This document shows, piece after piece, positions 1 to 7,509 of a stretch of 11,016 nucleotides of DNA (position 1 is its first letter; each line of letters begins with the position of its first letter). The notes below the pieces were generated by a model that was given only the letters and a program-made list of their open reading frames with translations, had not been told where the DNA came from and ran no database searches. The DNA is from an uncultured Collinsella sp. GTDB taxonomy: Bacteria; Actinomycetota; Coriobacteriia; Coriobacteriales; Coriobacteriaceae. The translations under genes were made by a program, and so were the position numbers. The DNA is taken from NCBI GenBank assembly GCA_902494855.1, contig CABUVC010000042.1, positions 1 through 11,016 on the forward strand, read 5' to 3'.

Positions 1-63
1 AGGATTCGAACCTGCGACCAATTGATTAAAAGTCAACTGCTCTACCAACTGAGCTAACGACCC
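1..63 (-). tRNA. tRNA-Lys (anticodon TTT), 3' end cut by window edge
   Basis: Read on the minus strand, the gene begins GGGTCGTTAGCTCAGTTGG at position 63. It has a standard D-arm, an anticodon stem-loop with loop CTTTTAA (anticodon TTT, plus-strand positions 28-30) and most of the T-arm with TTCGAAT. The 3' acceptor strand and the CCA end lie outside the window. It follows tRNA-His by 22 bases on the same strand and probably shares its transcript. Identity comes from the anticodon and is clear; only completeness is unknown. Confidence 0.95.
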
Positions 64-85
64 GATATCGACACGAAGCAAGAAC

Positions 86-163
86 TGGGGTGGGTAAAGG
101 GACTCGAACCCTCGACCTACGGGACCACAACCCGTCGCTCTAGCCAACTGAGCTACACCCACC
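86..163 (-). tRNA. tRNA-His (anticodon GTG)
   Basis: A complete minus-strand cloverleaf runs from 163 down to 86. The 7-bp acceptor stem GTGGGTG/TACCCAC includes one G-T pair, the anticodon loop is TTGTGGT (GTG at 126-128), and the T-loop is TTCGAGT. An extra G precedes the acceptor stem (position 163) and faces C73 (position 89), the G-1:C73 pair that identifies histidine tRNAs. CCA is encoded at 88-86. It is the first gene of a two-tRNA unit with tRNA-Lys downstream. Confidence 0.97.
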
Positions 164-189
164 GTGTCCTGTGCGCTTCGCGCTCGACT

Positions 190-218
190 ATTATTGCAAG
201 GAACGCCACGCGATGCAA
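190..218 (-). promoter_or_regulatory. Probable promoter of the tRNA-His/tRNA-Lys unit
   Basis: On the minus strand a -35 TTGCAT (213-218) and a -10 AATAAT (190-195) are separated by exactly 17 bases. The predicted start near 183 lies about 20 bases before the tRNA-His 5' end. The bases just after the -10 are G/C-rich (AGTCGAGCGCG), as is common at stringently controlled stable-RNA promoters; that form of control is an inference. Confidence 0.65.
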
Positions 219-326
219 GCCCCAATTTTCAAGAATTTTGAAAAGAGTTTTTCGAGCCCGTTTCGAGCAAATCCCACCGGTTCCATAGGAGTAAACTTGC
301 TCCACCCAATGCTCGAAAGGATAGGC

Positions 327-1508
327 ATGAAAGAACTCTCCAACCGCACGGCGGCGTTTACCGATTCGGTCATCCGCCGCATGACGCGCATCTCCAACAA
401 GTATGGTGCCGTCAACCTGTCGCAGGGCTTCCCCGATTTCGATCCCCCGGCGCAGCTGCTCGATAGCCTCAGCACCATTGCCACCGACCCCAAGCCGCTT
501 TACCACCAGTACTCCATCACCTGGGGCTCCCAGGCCATGCGCGAGGCGCTTGCCGCCAAGCAGGAGCACTTTATGGGCATGCCGATCAACCCCAACGAGA
601 ACATCGTGGTCACCTGCGGCTCCACCGAGGCCATGATGGCCGCCATGATGACGGTCACGAACCCCGGCGACAAGGTCGTCATCTTCTCGCCATTCTACGA
701 GAACTACGGCGCCGACACGATCCTTTCGGGTGCGGAGCCTATCTACGTGCCGCTCAACCCGCCCACCTTTGACTTTGACCGTGAGGTCCTGGAGGCGGCC
801 TTCCGCGACAACGATCCCAAGGCGATCGTTCTATGCAACCCGTCCAACCCCTGCGGCAAGGTCTTTACCCGCGAGGAGCTCACCCTTATCGCCGACCTGT
901 GCAAAAAGTATGACGCCTACTGCATCACCGACGAGGTGTACGAGCACATCGTCTACGCGCCCCACGAGCACGTGTACATGGCCACGCTGCCCGGCATGTT
1001 TGAGCGCACCATCAGCTGCAGCTCGCTATCCAAGACCTACTCCATCACCGGCTGGCGCCTGGGCTACACCATCGCTCCTGCCGAAATCACCGAGCGCATC
1101 AAAAAGGTTCACGACTTCCTCACCGTGGGCGCCGCCGCTCCCCTGCAAGAGGCCGTCGTCACCGCCCTCAACTTCGACGACAGCTATTACCAGGAGGTCC
1201 TCGACCTCTACACCGCCAAGCGCGACCTATTCTGTCAGGGACTCGACAGCATCGGACTCACGCACAACGTGCCGCAGGGCGCCTACTACGTGATGATGGA
1301 TATCTCGGAGTTTGGCTATAACAGCGACCTCGACTTCTGCGAGGATTTGGCCTCCAAGGTGGGCGTGGGCGCCGTGCCCGGCTCAAGCTTCTTCCGCGAG
1401 CCCGTCAACCATCTGATTCGTTTCCACTTTGCCAAACGAGACGAGACGCTTAACGCCGCACTGGAGAACCTCAAGTCTCTGCGTGATAAAATCGAACCGC
1501 GCGGGTAA
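327..1508 (+). CDS. PLP-dependent class I/II aminotransferase
   Basis: This 393-residue protein is a cytoplasmic fold-type I aminotransferase that moves an amino group between an amino acid and a 2-oxo acid using pyridoxal phosphate. Visible family signatures are NLSQGFPDF near the N-terminus, NPSNPCGK (171-178, PLP-contacting Asn174), DEVYEH from Asp202 (with Tyr205), and SSLSKTYSITGWRLGY with the Schiff-base Lys236. Arg365 in LIRFHF probably binds the substrate carboxylate. Length is normal for the family (about 380-400). ATG 327 is chosen because AAAGG lies 6 bases upstream and homologues typically start with MKxLSxR. A TTG at 297 in the same frame also follows a good AGGAG (287-291) and would add ten residues. 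The substrate cannot be read from sequence; the closest resemblance is to the methionine/aromatic/aspartate type of this fold. It stands alone, closed by a terminator. Confidence 0.93.
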   Translation: MKELSNRTAAFTDSVIRRMTRISNKYGAVNLSQGFPDFDPPAQLLDSLSTIATDPKPLYHQYSITWGSQAMREALAAKQEHFMGMPINPNENIVVTCGSTEAMMAAMMTVTNPGDKVVIFSPFYENYGADTILSGAEPIYVPLNPPTFDFDREVLEAAFRDNDPKAIVLCNPSNPCGKVFTREELTLIADLCKKYDAYCITDEVYEHIVYAPHEHVYMATLPGMFERTISCSSLSKTYSITGWRLGYTIAPAEITERIKKVHDFLTVGAAAPLQEAVVTALNFDDSYYQEVLDLYTAKRDLFCQGLDSIGLTHNVPQGAYYVMMDISEFGYNSDLDFCEDLASKVGVGAVPGSSFFREPVNHLIRFHFAKRDETLNAALENLKSLRDKIEPRG

Positions 1509-1532
1509 GGACGGTCAGTAACTAAAGGCACT

Positions 1533-1574
1533 AAAGAAACCTCGTGAACCCGTTGGGCCACGAGGTTTCTTTTT
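1533..1574 (+). terminator. Intrinsic terminator after the aminotransferase
   Basis: An 11-bp perfect stem GAAACCTCGTG (1536-1546) / CACGAGGTTTC (1559-1569), extended by AAA/TTT, has a 12-base loop and ends in a run of five T (1570-1574). It sits 25 bases after the aminotransferase stop and before the next gene's promoter region. Confidence 0.92.
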
Positions 1575-1603
1575 ATAGCGACCTCATTTATTTTTTTGAG
1601 CGC

Positions 1604-1609
1604 TATACT
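1604..1609 (+). promoter_or_regulatory. Candidate -10 box of the ROK kinase gene
   Basis: TATACT matches the -10 consensus at five of six positions and lies 37 bases before the kinase ATG, in a short A/T-rich stretch directly after the preceding terminator. I cannot find a convincing -35 at the right distance, so the call is tentative. Confidence 0.35.
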
Positions 1610-1645
1610 TTAGTCACGGAGCAACTCGTCCCAGAGAGGAATACT

Positions 1646-2533
1646 ATGGCAGAGCAGCTTATCGGAGCGCTCGAGGCCGGCGGCACCAAGATGGTCTGCG
1701 CCACGGGCTATGCAGACGGTATGGTCCTGGAGTGCGAGCAGATCGCGACCACGACCCCGCAGGAGACCGTCGAGGCCGTCAACGCATGGTTTGCGAACAA
1801 GGGCATCGCCGCGCTGGGCATCGGCGCCTTTGGCCCCACCGCAGTCAACCCCGCCTCGCCCCAATACGGCAAGATCCTGGAGACGCCCAAAACGGCATGG
1901 CGCTACTTTGACCTGCTGGGCACCATCCAAAACGAGCTCAATATTCCCTGCGGCTACGACACCGACGTCAACGTCGCCTGCCTGGGCGAGGTCACCTTTG
2001 GTTGCGCCCAGGGCCTCACTGACGTGGTGTATCTGACCATCGGTACCGGCGTGGGCGCTGGCGTGCTCTCGGGCGGTAAGCTCGTGCACGGCATGATGCA
2101 TCCCGAGGCCGGTCACGTCCTGGTCACGCGCGACCCGCGCGACACCATTGGCGCGCACAGCGCCTGCCCCTTCCACGACAACTGCCTCGAGGGCCTCATC
2201 GCCGGCCCCGGCGTTAAAAGGCGCTGGGATGGCAAGAGCGCCGGAGACATGGCCGATGACCCGGAGGCCATGGATCTGCTCGCCGGCTATCTGGCGCAGG
2301 CGCTCATGACCTTCATCCTGTGCTATGCGCCGCAGAAGATCGTCATCGGCGGCGGCGTGGCCGACCACACCCCCATCGTGCCGCTCGCGCGCAAGAAGTG
2401 CGCCGAGATGCTCAACGGCTATATCGTCACGCCCGAGGTCAACGACATCGATACCTACATCGTCAACAACAGCCTCGAGGGCAAGCAGGGCATCATGGGC
2501 TGCCTGGCCCTAGGCGCACAGGCGCTTCAGTAA
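1646..2533 (+). CDS. ROK-family sugar kinase, fructokinase-like
   Basis: This 295-residue protein belongs to the ROK family, which phosphorylates hexoses with ATP in the cytoplasm. The N-terminal phosphate loop EAGGTK is at residues 10-15. DTDVN follows (105-109, likely catalytic base Asp107), then the second phosphate motif GTGVGAG. The structural zinc site is EAGH (His157) plus C-x-x-H-x-x-C (Cys174, His177, Cys180), and a GGGVAD adenosine-binding segment lies near the C-terminus. Length and the zinc-motif spacing match the bacterial ROK fructokinases (B. subtilis GmuE/YdhR type) better than glucokinases or NagC-like repressors; there is no N-terminal helix-turn-helix. ATG 1646 is preferred over an upstream in-frame GTG at 1544, which falls inside the terminator hairpin, because AGAGAGGA lies 5 bases before it. 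Fructose as substrate is an inference; mannose or another hexose is possible. Confidence 0.92.
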   Translation: MAEQLIGALEAGGTKMVCATGYADGMVLECEQIATTTPQETVEAVNAWFANKGIAALGIGAFGPTAVNPASPQYGKILETPKTAWRYFDLLGTIQNELNIPCGYDTDVNVACLGEVTFGCAQGLTDVVYLTIGTGVGAGVLSGGKLVHGMMHPEAGHVLVTRDPRDTIGAHSACPFHDNCLEGLIAGPGVKRRWDGKSAGDMADDPEAMDLLAGYLAQALMTFILCYAPQKIVIGGGVADHTPIVPLARKKCAEMLNGYIVTPEVNDIDTYIVNNSLEGKQGIMGCLALGAQALQ

Positions 2534-2615
2534 CAGACGCACCTACAGGGCGTGGCGCACCCGGCAAATCCGACCTATGGAACGACGCCGCCACACCTCA
2601 TATAAGCCCTCCAAT

Positions 2616-2663
2616 AAAAAAGGCCGCCTAGGACCAAACAATGCGTCCTTAGGCGGCCTTTTT
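2616..2663. terminator. Bidirectional terminator between the ROK kinase and VanZ genes
   Basis: The left arm AAAAAGGCCGCCTAGGAC (2617-2634) pairs with GTCCTTAGGCGGCCTTTTT (2645-2663), leaving one bulged base and a 10-base loop. The stem is flanked by an A-run on the left and a T-run on the right, so it can end transcription from both sides. The minus-strand vanZ-like gene's stop codon (2651-2649) and last codons form the right arm. Confidence 0.9.
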
Positions 2664-3098
2664 GGCGCACATCAGCGACCGTAAGAGATATCGGAGCACA
2701 ACGCCCGTTGCCGCTCCACAGCAGTCGATCATCACATCGGTGATCATGCCGGCGCGTCCCGGCACAAAGAGCTGAATCGTCTCGTCGATCGAGGGAATCA
2801 GCAGCAGGAACACTGCCGTGGGCAGCAGCACGTCAAAGGTGCGTCGGCCCTCAAAATCAAAGGCGTGCGTTGCCAGGATGCCGAGCACCAAATACTCGGT
2901 AAAATGCGCGCACTTACGAACAACAAAGTTGGTCACCCATTCATATGGAAGTCCCACGCCGTGCAGGAAACCGCGGATAGCTTCCATGACCGTTAGGCTC
3001 AGTGAGCCCGACCCCGAGCCGGGAACCAGCGAATTGCCCCAGATCAAGAGCGCCATCAGGCAGGTTACGACCGCCCATTTTCGATTGATCTTAACCAT
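2649..3098 (-). CDS. VanZ-like membrane protein
   Basis: A 149-residue integral membrane protein with about four hydrophobic segments (roughly 8-24, 66-80, 88-104 and 121-139). It carries the VanZ-family signatures RKCAHFTEY (61-69) and IDETIQLFVPGR (104-115), followed by a conserved aspartate-containing helix (DVMID, 121-125). The family is named for VanZ of the vancomycin cluster, which raises teicoplanin tolerance; most chromosomal members have no known function, so a resistance role should not be assumed. It begins 7 bases after the stop of the alanine-rich membrane gene. Its best ribosome site, GGAGG, lies inside the end of that gene, 12 bases before ATG, a rather long spacing that suggests translational coupling. 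Its final codons lie within a bidirectional terminator. Confidence 0.9.
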   Translation of the reverse strand: MVKINRKWAVVTCLMALLIWGNSLVPGSGSGSLSLTVMEAIRGFLHGVGLPYEWVTNFVVRKCAHFTEYLVLGILATHAFDFEGRRTFDVLLPTAVFLLLIPSIDETIQLFVPGRAGMITDVMIDCCGAATGVVLRYLLRSLMCAKKAA

Positions 3099-3105
3099 GC
3101 AGAAG

Positions 3106-4506
3106 TTATGCCTCCGCGCGGAGCGGCGCGAAGCTGGCGGTACCGCCCTCGATAACGCTCAGATAGGCACGGCCCGTACGCTTGGCGGTAGAGGACTGCA
3201 GGCGCTCGATCTCTTCCTCGAGGATCTGATTGACGCGCTCGTGACGACGATTTTCCATAATGCCGGCGGCAATAGCCTCGGCTCGCTCGATGCCCTCGCG
3301 CGAGATACGGGCGGTATCCTCGGGGAACACAGCGCTGTGACGGCCGACATAGGCGGGTGCAGCAGGCTGAGGGGCAGCGACGGGAGCGGGAGCTGCAACA
3401 GGAGCAGGCTCGTCGATCTCGTCCAGAATCGCGGTGGCAGCGGCCCACATGTCCTCGTGGCCCGAGTAATCGGCCATGGGGACATCAACCTCGAGCGAGG
3501 CATCCGGAAGGTCGCCGGTGTCGATGCGATCTTGGGCATCAATCGATGCGGTGATGGCTGCAGGCTCATCGAGGTCATCGAGATCGATGTCCGCGGCACC
3601 GAAAATGATAGGCATGCTGGCGAGGTTTGCGTTGTACGGCGCAGCCTCAGCCGCCTGTTGCTGGGCAGGAGCGCCCCAAAGCGAGCTTTCGGCGGCGCGG
3701 CGGGCGGCAACGGCCTCCTCGTCCGCGGTCATGGCTTCATCAACGTACGAATTATCGGCAGAAGCGTTCACGTCCGCCGAGGTGGCGCTGCAGGCGTTAT
3801 TGGCTGCCGCGTTGGCAACGAGTGCCACAAAAGCCGCCGTGCTGCCCGCAGGGGCGGCCTGGGAGCCAGACACGGCGCGTGCCGCGGCGGCGATGTCGTC
3901 GCGATTGAAGGAGCCGGTCTGCCCGCCGTTGGTGAGCTCGTCGATGGCGACTTGATAGACGTCGCGCGAGCGCGCAGGGTCGCAGCTCACCGGCGAATCG
4001 TCGTCGAGCATACTGTCGATCATGGACCAAGCCTCGGCCTCGTCCATGGCATCTGCGGCTCGAGCGATGGTAGGGACACCATCATCGGCATGACGGCGCT
4101 GGAACGCACCAGTCAGGCCGGAAAGGAATGCCGAGGTAGACTGCTCCGACTGAGCCTGAGAAGCAGAAGCCGCAGCGTACGGAATCGCATCCTGCTGCTG
4201 AGCTGGAATCGAGGCGGTCTTGAACTCGCTTTGATGCTGATTGAGATTGGCGGCACCGCCCATGGCATCGGGCTGGAACAGACGCTCTTCACGCTGCGCA
4301 CGATACTCGGAGATACCCAGCGAGGCGGCATAGATACCCACGCCCGCCACCGCGCCCACGGCGAAGGGAACTGCACCCGCCACGACCGTCTCGTTCACCG
4401 ACGAAAACGGCAGCGTCGCGGCATACATAACCACGGGAGCGGCAAGGCCGATCCCGCACGAAAGTCCGGCAAGGACTGCTCGTTGTGTTGCATCAGAAGA
4501 AGCCAT
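3106..4506 (-). CDS. Alanine-rich membrane-anchored protein of unknown function
   Basis: I do not recognise this 466-residue protein. Two hydrophobic segments near the N-terminus (about 10-34 and 41-63) form a likely hairpin membrane anchor with a short loop (SSVNET). The rest is soluble, acidic and rich in Ala/Asp/Glu, looks largely disordered, and includes a proline-alanine tract of APVAAPAP type (about 365-383). A charged helical C-terminus (NQILEEEIERL, about 424-434) follows, before a short tail (AYLSVIEGG). There is no signal-peptidase site, LPxTG or enzyme motif. ATG 4506 is preferred over a TTG at 4533 because GGGGAG lies just upstream. It is first in an operon with the VanZ-like gene. 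Possible roles include an envelope scaffold or a division-associated protein, but nothing in the sequence decides this. Confidence 0.85.
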   Translation of the reverse strand: MASSDATQRAVLAGLSCGIGLAAPVVMYAATLPFSSVNETVVAGAVPFAVGAVAGVGIYAASLGISEYRAQREERLFQPDAMGGAANLNQHQSEFKTASIPAQQQDAIPYAAASASQAQSEQSTSAFLSGLTGAFQRRHADDGVPTIARAADAMDEAEAWSMIDSMLDDDSPVSCDPARSRDVYQVAIDELTNGGQTGSFNRDDIAAAARAVSGSQAAPAGSTAAFVALVANAAANNACSATSADVNASADNSYVDEAMTADEEAVAARRAAESSLWGAPAQQQAAEAAPYNANLASMPIIFGAADIDLDDLDEPAAITASIDAQDRIDTGDLPDASLEVDVPMADYSGHEDMWAAATAILDEIDEPAPVAAPAPVAAPQPAAPAYVGRHSAVFPEDTARISREGIERAEAIAAGIMENRRHERVNQILEEEIERLQSSTAKRTGRAYLSVIEGGTASFAPLRAEA

Positions 4507-4642
4507 GAGCTCTCCCCATCTTCCAGCACCCAAATCGCATCATTCAGTTGGCTGCGCGAGAGAAGATGAAGCGGGGCTATGCCCCAAAGCAACGGTATAT
4601 GGTTCGTTTCATCTGCGTTTTCCGTCGCGAAGCTTAAAAGTT

Positions 4643-4671
4643 ATTATGCGAAACCGTCCTGTCGATTGCAA
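4643..4671 (-). promoter_or_regulatory. Probable promoter of the membrane protein/VanZ operon
   Basis: On the minus strand, -35 TTGCAA (4666-4671) and -10 CATAAT (4643-4648) are separated by 17 bases. The predicted start near 4636 gives a leader of about 130 bases before ATG 4506. The leader contains a short G/C hairpin, GGGGC-TAT-GCCCC (4573-4585), of unknown role. Confidence 0.6.
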
Positions 4672-4723
4672 GTGACGATGTCGGATTGAAACGGGAAACC
4701 TGCTGCTCGTCGGTCTTACGGTC

Positions 4724-4746
4724 AAAAATAAGCGCGGAGCGGCGCT
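4724..4746 (-). terminator. Weak second terminator downstream of rho
   Basis: On the minus strand, AGCGC (4746-4742) pairs with GCGCT (4735-4731) around a 6-base loop and is followed by TATTTTTG. The stem is only 5 bp, so it is weaker than the hairpin just before it. In tandem they would insulate rho from the downstream operon promoter. Confidence 0.45.
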
Positions 4747-4750
4747 ATGG

Positions 4751-4782
4751 AAAAGGGCCGAGGCTCAAAGCCCCGACCCTTT
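4751..4782 (-). terminator. Intrinsic terminator of rho
   Basis: Read on the minus strand, AAAGGGTCGGGGCT pairs with AGCCTCGGCCCTTT (14 bp including two G-T pairs) around a 3-base loop and ends in TTTT. It lies about 40 bases after the rho stop codon. Confidence 0.85.
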
Positions 4783-4819
4783 ATCGCATTGATGACTATC
4801 GCTGCGCGTGGATGACAAC

Positions 4820-7366
4820 CTAGAACGTCTGCTCGTAGTCGCTGTGTTTTTTGGCCGAACGCACCAGGAACTCCTGGTTGGTGTTGGTGCCCTTAAGACC
4901 CTTGATAAACGATGCGGCTGCGCGCTCGGTGTTGTTCATGCCGGCAAGAATGCGACGCAGACCAAAGACAAACGGACGCATCTGCTCGTCGACCAACAGG
5001 TCCTCGTTACGCGTACCGGAGGCAACGGGGTCGATAGCCGGGAAGATGCGGCGGTCGGCCAGGTCGCGGTCGAGCTTAAGCTCCATGTTGCCGGTGCCCT
5101 TGAACTCCTCAAAGATGACTTCGTCCATCTTGGAACCGGTGTCGATGAGGGCAGAGGCCAGGATGGTAAGCGAGCCACCGTTCTCGATATTGCGGGCTGC
5201 ACCCAGGAAGCGCTTGGGCGGATATAGGGCCGCCGAATCGACGCCGCCCGAAAGGATGCGGCCCGAGGCGGGCGCCGCCAAGTTGTAGGCGCGGGCGAGG
5301 CGCGTGATGGAGTCGAGCACCACCACGACGTCGCCACCCAGCTCTACGATGCGCTTGGCGCGCTCGATGACGAGCTCTGCCACGCGGGTGTGGTTGTCGG
5401 CAGGCATATCGAAGGTCGACGCCACAACCTCGCCCTTGATGGAACGCTGCATATCGGTGACCTCTTCGGGGCGCTCGTCGACGAGCAGGCAGATGAGGTG
5501 CACCTCGGGGTTGTTAATCGAGATAGACTGGCAGATCTTCTTGAGGATCGTGGTCTTGCCGGCCTTGGGCGGGGACACGATCAGGCCGCGCTGGCCCTTG
5601 CCAATCGGTGACACGATGTCGATGGCGCGGCCGGTAATAGAGTCCTTGCCGTGCTCCATGCGCAGCGGCTCGTTGGGATAGACCGGGGTGAGGTCGCCGA
5701 ACTTGGGACGGTTGCGAATCTGCTCGGGGTCCAGACCGTTGACGGTCGTGATTTTGGCGAGGCCGGCGCGCTTGTCGCCGCCGCGCGAAGGACGCAGCGA
5801 GCCCTCGATGACGTCGCCCGTGCGCAGGCGCGCGGAGCGGATGAGGTAGGCGGGCACGAAGGCGTCGTCGTTGGACTTCATGTAGCCATGGGCGTGGATG
5901 ATGCCGGAGCTGTCCGGGCGAATCTGCAGAATGCCCTTGATGTCGCGGAAGCCCTCGGCCTTCGCAGCGGTGACGTAGATTTCCTCGACGAGCTCGGCCT
6001 TCTTCTTGCCGGTCGTCTCGATCTCGAACTCCTTAGCCTTCTCGCGCAGCTCAGCGACCTTCATGGCCGCGAGTTCCTCGCGCGAAAGCGTGGGCTCGGT
6101 GGGAGCGGCATTACGCTCCTTGTTGCGCTGTTTGCGATCGCGCTGGCGGTTGCGACGGTCGTTGTTGCGGTCGTCCTTACGCTCGTTGCGCTCGTCGTTG
6201 CGCTTGTGCTGGCGACGGTTGGGACGAGTGCCGTCTTCGCCCTCAGCGGGGGCGGCACCATCGGTTGCGGCGGTGCCAACATTGGCCGCGGCGGCGTCAT
6301 TGGCCTCGGCGCCAGAATCAACCTGCGCTTCGACATCCTGCTGCTCGGACGCCTTGGCCTTAACGGACTTCTTACGACCGCGCTTGGGCTTCTCGGACGC
6401 AGGCTGTTCGACGTCCTGGGCCTTGGCGACATCAGTCGACGCATCGGCGGTCGTCTCGGCAGAATCCTCGGACGCACCCTTCTTGGCAGCCTTGGCCTTG
6501 GACGTGCGCTTAGCAGCAGTACGACGGCTGCGACCGGGACGGACGTCGGCGGGCTCGGCATCGGCGGGAGCGGCCTCGGAAGTCGTAGCATCCTGGACGG
6601 GTGCATCGGCAGCGGTTGCAGACTCGGCGGTCGCCGCAGCATCCCGAGCGGCGGCGGCTGCGGCTGCGGCCTTCTCTGCCTCGACAAAGGCCTTGGGCTT
6701 GCGACCGCGACGGTGCGGGCGCAAAGCCGGATCGACAACGGGAACTTCGTTGGCCTCGACAGGCGCAGCGGGCTCAACAGGCAATGTGCCCTCCCCTGCC
6801 GCGGAACGGACCGAAGCCTCAGTGAGCTCGGGGGCTACCTGTTCCGCAACTTGCTCGGCCTTAGCAGCCGTGCGGCGGCGTGTGCGCGGTGCCGGCTTCT
6901 CGGTCGGCAGGTCGGCGGCAGGGGTCTCGATGGCGGCAGGCGTCTCGGGCACAGACGGAGCTGCAAGCTCGGTCAGAGCCGCGGCCTCGCGCTCGGCAGC
7001 ACGACGGCGGGCGCGCACCACCTGAGCCTCGCTAATCTGCGCCAACGCACGTGCCTGCGCGACCTCATCGGAAATCGGCGCCGAGGAGTCAGCTGCAACG
7101 GTGCGCTTGGCGCGCGTCGTGCGCGTGGTACGGCGCTTGGGCTTGGTGACCTCCTCGCCGTCAGCGGCAGGCTTGGCCGTGCGGCGCGCGAGCTTGGGCT
7201 TTGCCGGAGCAGCCTCCTCACCAGTTGCAGGCGCAGGCGTCGAAGCAGCCTTAGGCGTCTCGGGAGCCGAGGCTTGCGCGGGCGCCGCGACCTGGTCCGA
7301 CGCAACCGGTGCAGCGGGAGCGGCTTGCGTCGTCGTTATTTCGTTTTCTTGCTGTTGATCAGACAC
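4820..7366 (-). CDS. rho: Transcription termination factor Rho with a long N-terminal extension
   Basis: Rho is the hexameric RNA-dependent ATPase that pulls nascent RNA from RNA polymerase. The conserved part fills about residues 426-848: Rho_N helical domain (426-470), cold-shock-like RNA-binding domain (from about 478, GILQIRPDSSG), Walker A SPPKAGKT (598-605, Lys604), DERPEEV with the catalytic glutamate, Walker B VVVVLDSITR (Asp685), and GTGNMEL/DRRIFPAI in the ring-pore region. Residues 1-425 form an Ala/Lys/Arg-rich low-complexity extension with AT-hook-like RGRKPK (220-225) and RGRKK (329-333) motifs, eight consecutive alanines (233-240) and an Arg/Asn/Asp-rich tract (about 381-419). 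At 848 residues it is about twice the E. coli protein (419); actinobacterial Rho proteins often carry shorter insertions of this kind. The start is GTG at 7366, with an in-frame TGA four codons upstream and only a weak ribosome site. Confidence 0.97.
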   Translation of the reverse strand: MSDQQQENEITTTQAAPAAPVASDQVAAPAQASAPETPKAASTPAPATGEEAAPAKPKLARRTAKPAADGEEVTKPKRRTTRTTRAKRTVAADSSAPISDEVAQARALAQISEAQVVRARRRAAEREAAALTELAAPSVPETPAAIETPAADLPTEKPAPRTRRRTAAKAEQVAEQVAPELTEASVRSAAGEGTLPVEPAAPVEANEVPVVDPALRPHRRGRKPKAFVEAEKAAAAAAAARDAAATAESATAADAPVQDATTSEAAPADAEPADVRPGRSRRTAAKRTSKAKAAKKGASEDSAETTADASTDVAKAQDVEQPASEKPKRGRKKSVKAKASEQQDVEAQVDSGAEANDAAAANVGTAATDGAAPAEGEDGTRPNRRQHKRNDERNERKDDRNNDRRNRQRDRKQRNKERNAAPTEPTLSREELAAMKVAELREKAKEFEIETTGKKKAELVEEIYVTAAKAEGFRDIKGILQIRPDSSGIIHAHGYMKSNDDAFVPAYLIRSARLRTGDVIEGSLRPSRGGDKRAGLAKITTVNGLDPEQIRNRPKFGDLTPVYPNEPLRMEHGKDSITGRAIDIVSPIGKGQRGLIVSPPKAGKTTILKKICQSISINNPEVHLICLLVDERPEEVTDMQRSIKGEVVASTFDMPADNHTRVAELVIERAKRIVELGGDVVVVLDSITRLARAYNLAAPASGRILSGGVDSAALYPPKRFLGAARNIENGGSLTILASALIDTGSKMDEVIFEEFKGTGNMELKLDRDLADRRIFPAIDPVASGTRNEDLLVDEQMRPFVFGLRRILAGMNNTERAAASFIKGLKGTNTNQEFLVRSAKKHSDYEQTF

Positions 7367-7450
7367 AGTGTTTGCTCAACTTTCTTTTCAAGCCCTGTGA
7401 TCACATGCTCCCTGCATAAACCTTCAGGGCGGCTAAACAGTCTAGTTCCG
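7367..7450 (-). promoter_or_regulatory. rho leader with competing stems and a TGTGATCACA palindrome
   Basis: This is untranslated sequence directly before the rho GTG. It holds a perfect 10-bp palindrome TGTGATCACA (7396-7405). CAGGGC at 7425-7430 can pair either with GCCCTG at 7392-7397 (6 bp) or, one base shorter, with CCCTG at 7410-7414 (5 bp). No strong Shine-Dalgarno is present; only a GAG 8 bases before the start. Rho genes are often autoregulated through their leaders, but whether this leader does so is not shown by sequence. Confidence 0.35.
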
Positions 7451-7509
7451 TTCAAAACGACGGACATCATTGATCTGTATCGAGATGATTGCGTCAACTA
7501 CGCAGCGTT

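Noticed and set aside
171..326. N-terminal extension of the aminotransferase back to 171
   Set aside because: These codons overlap the tRNA promoter, encode no conserved sequence, and ATG 327 has its own ribosome site and the family's usual N-terminus.
1610..2368. Open frame of 252 codons antisense to the ROK kinase
   Set aside because: Shadow of a gene with complete ROK motifs on the plus strand.
2818..4569. Open frame of 583 codons on the plus strand across the VanZ-like and membrane-protein genes
   Set aside because: It spans two minus-strand genes that have their own ribosome sites, promoter and recognisable features; its product is Arg/Gly-rich without any motif.
7396..7405. TGTGATCACA as a CRP/cAMP-receptor site
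   Set aside because: The half-sites TGTGA and TCACA are directly adjacent instead of separated by the six bases CRP needs, so only a plain palindrome can be claimed.
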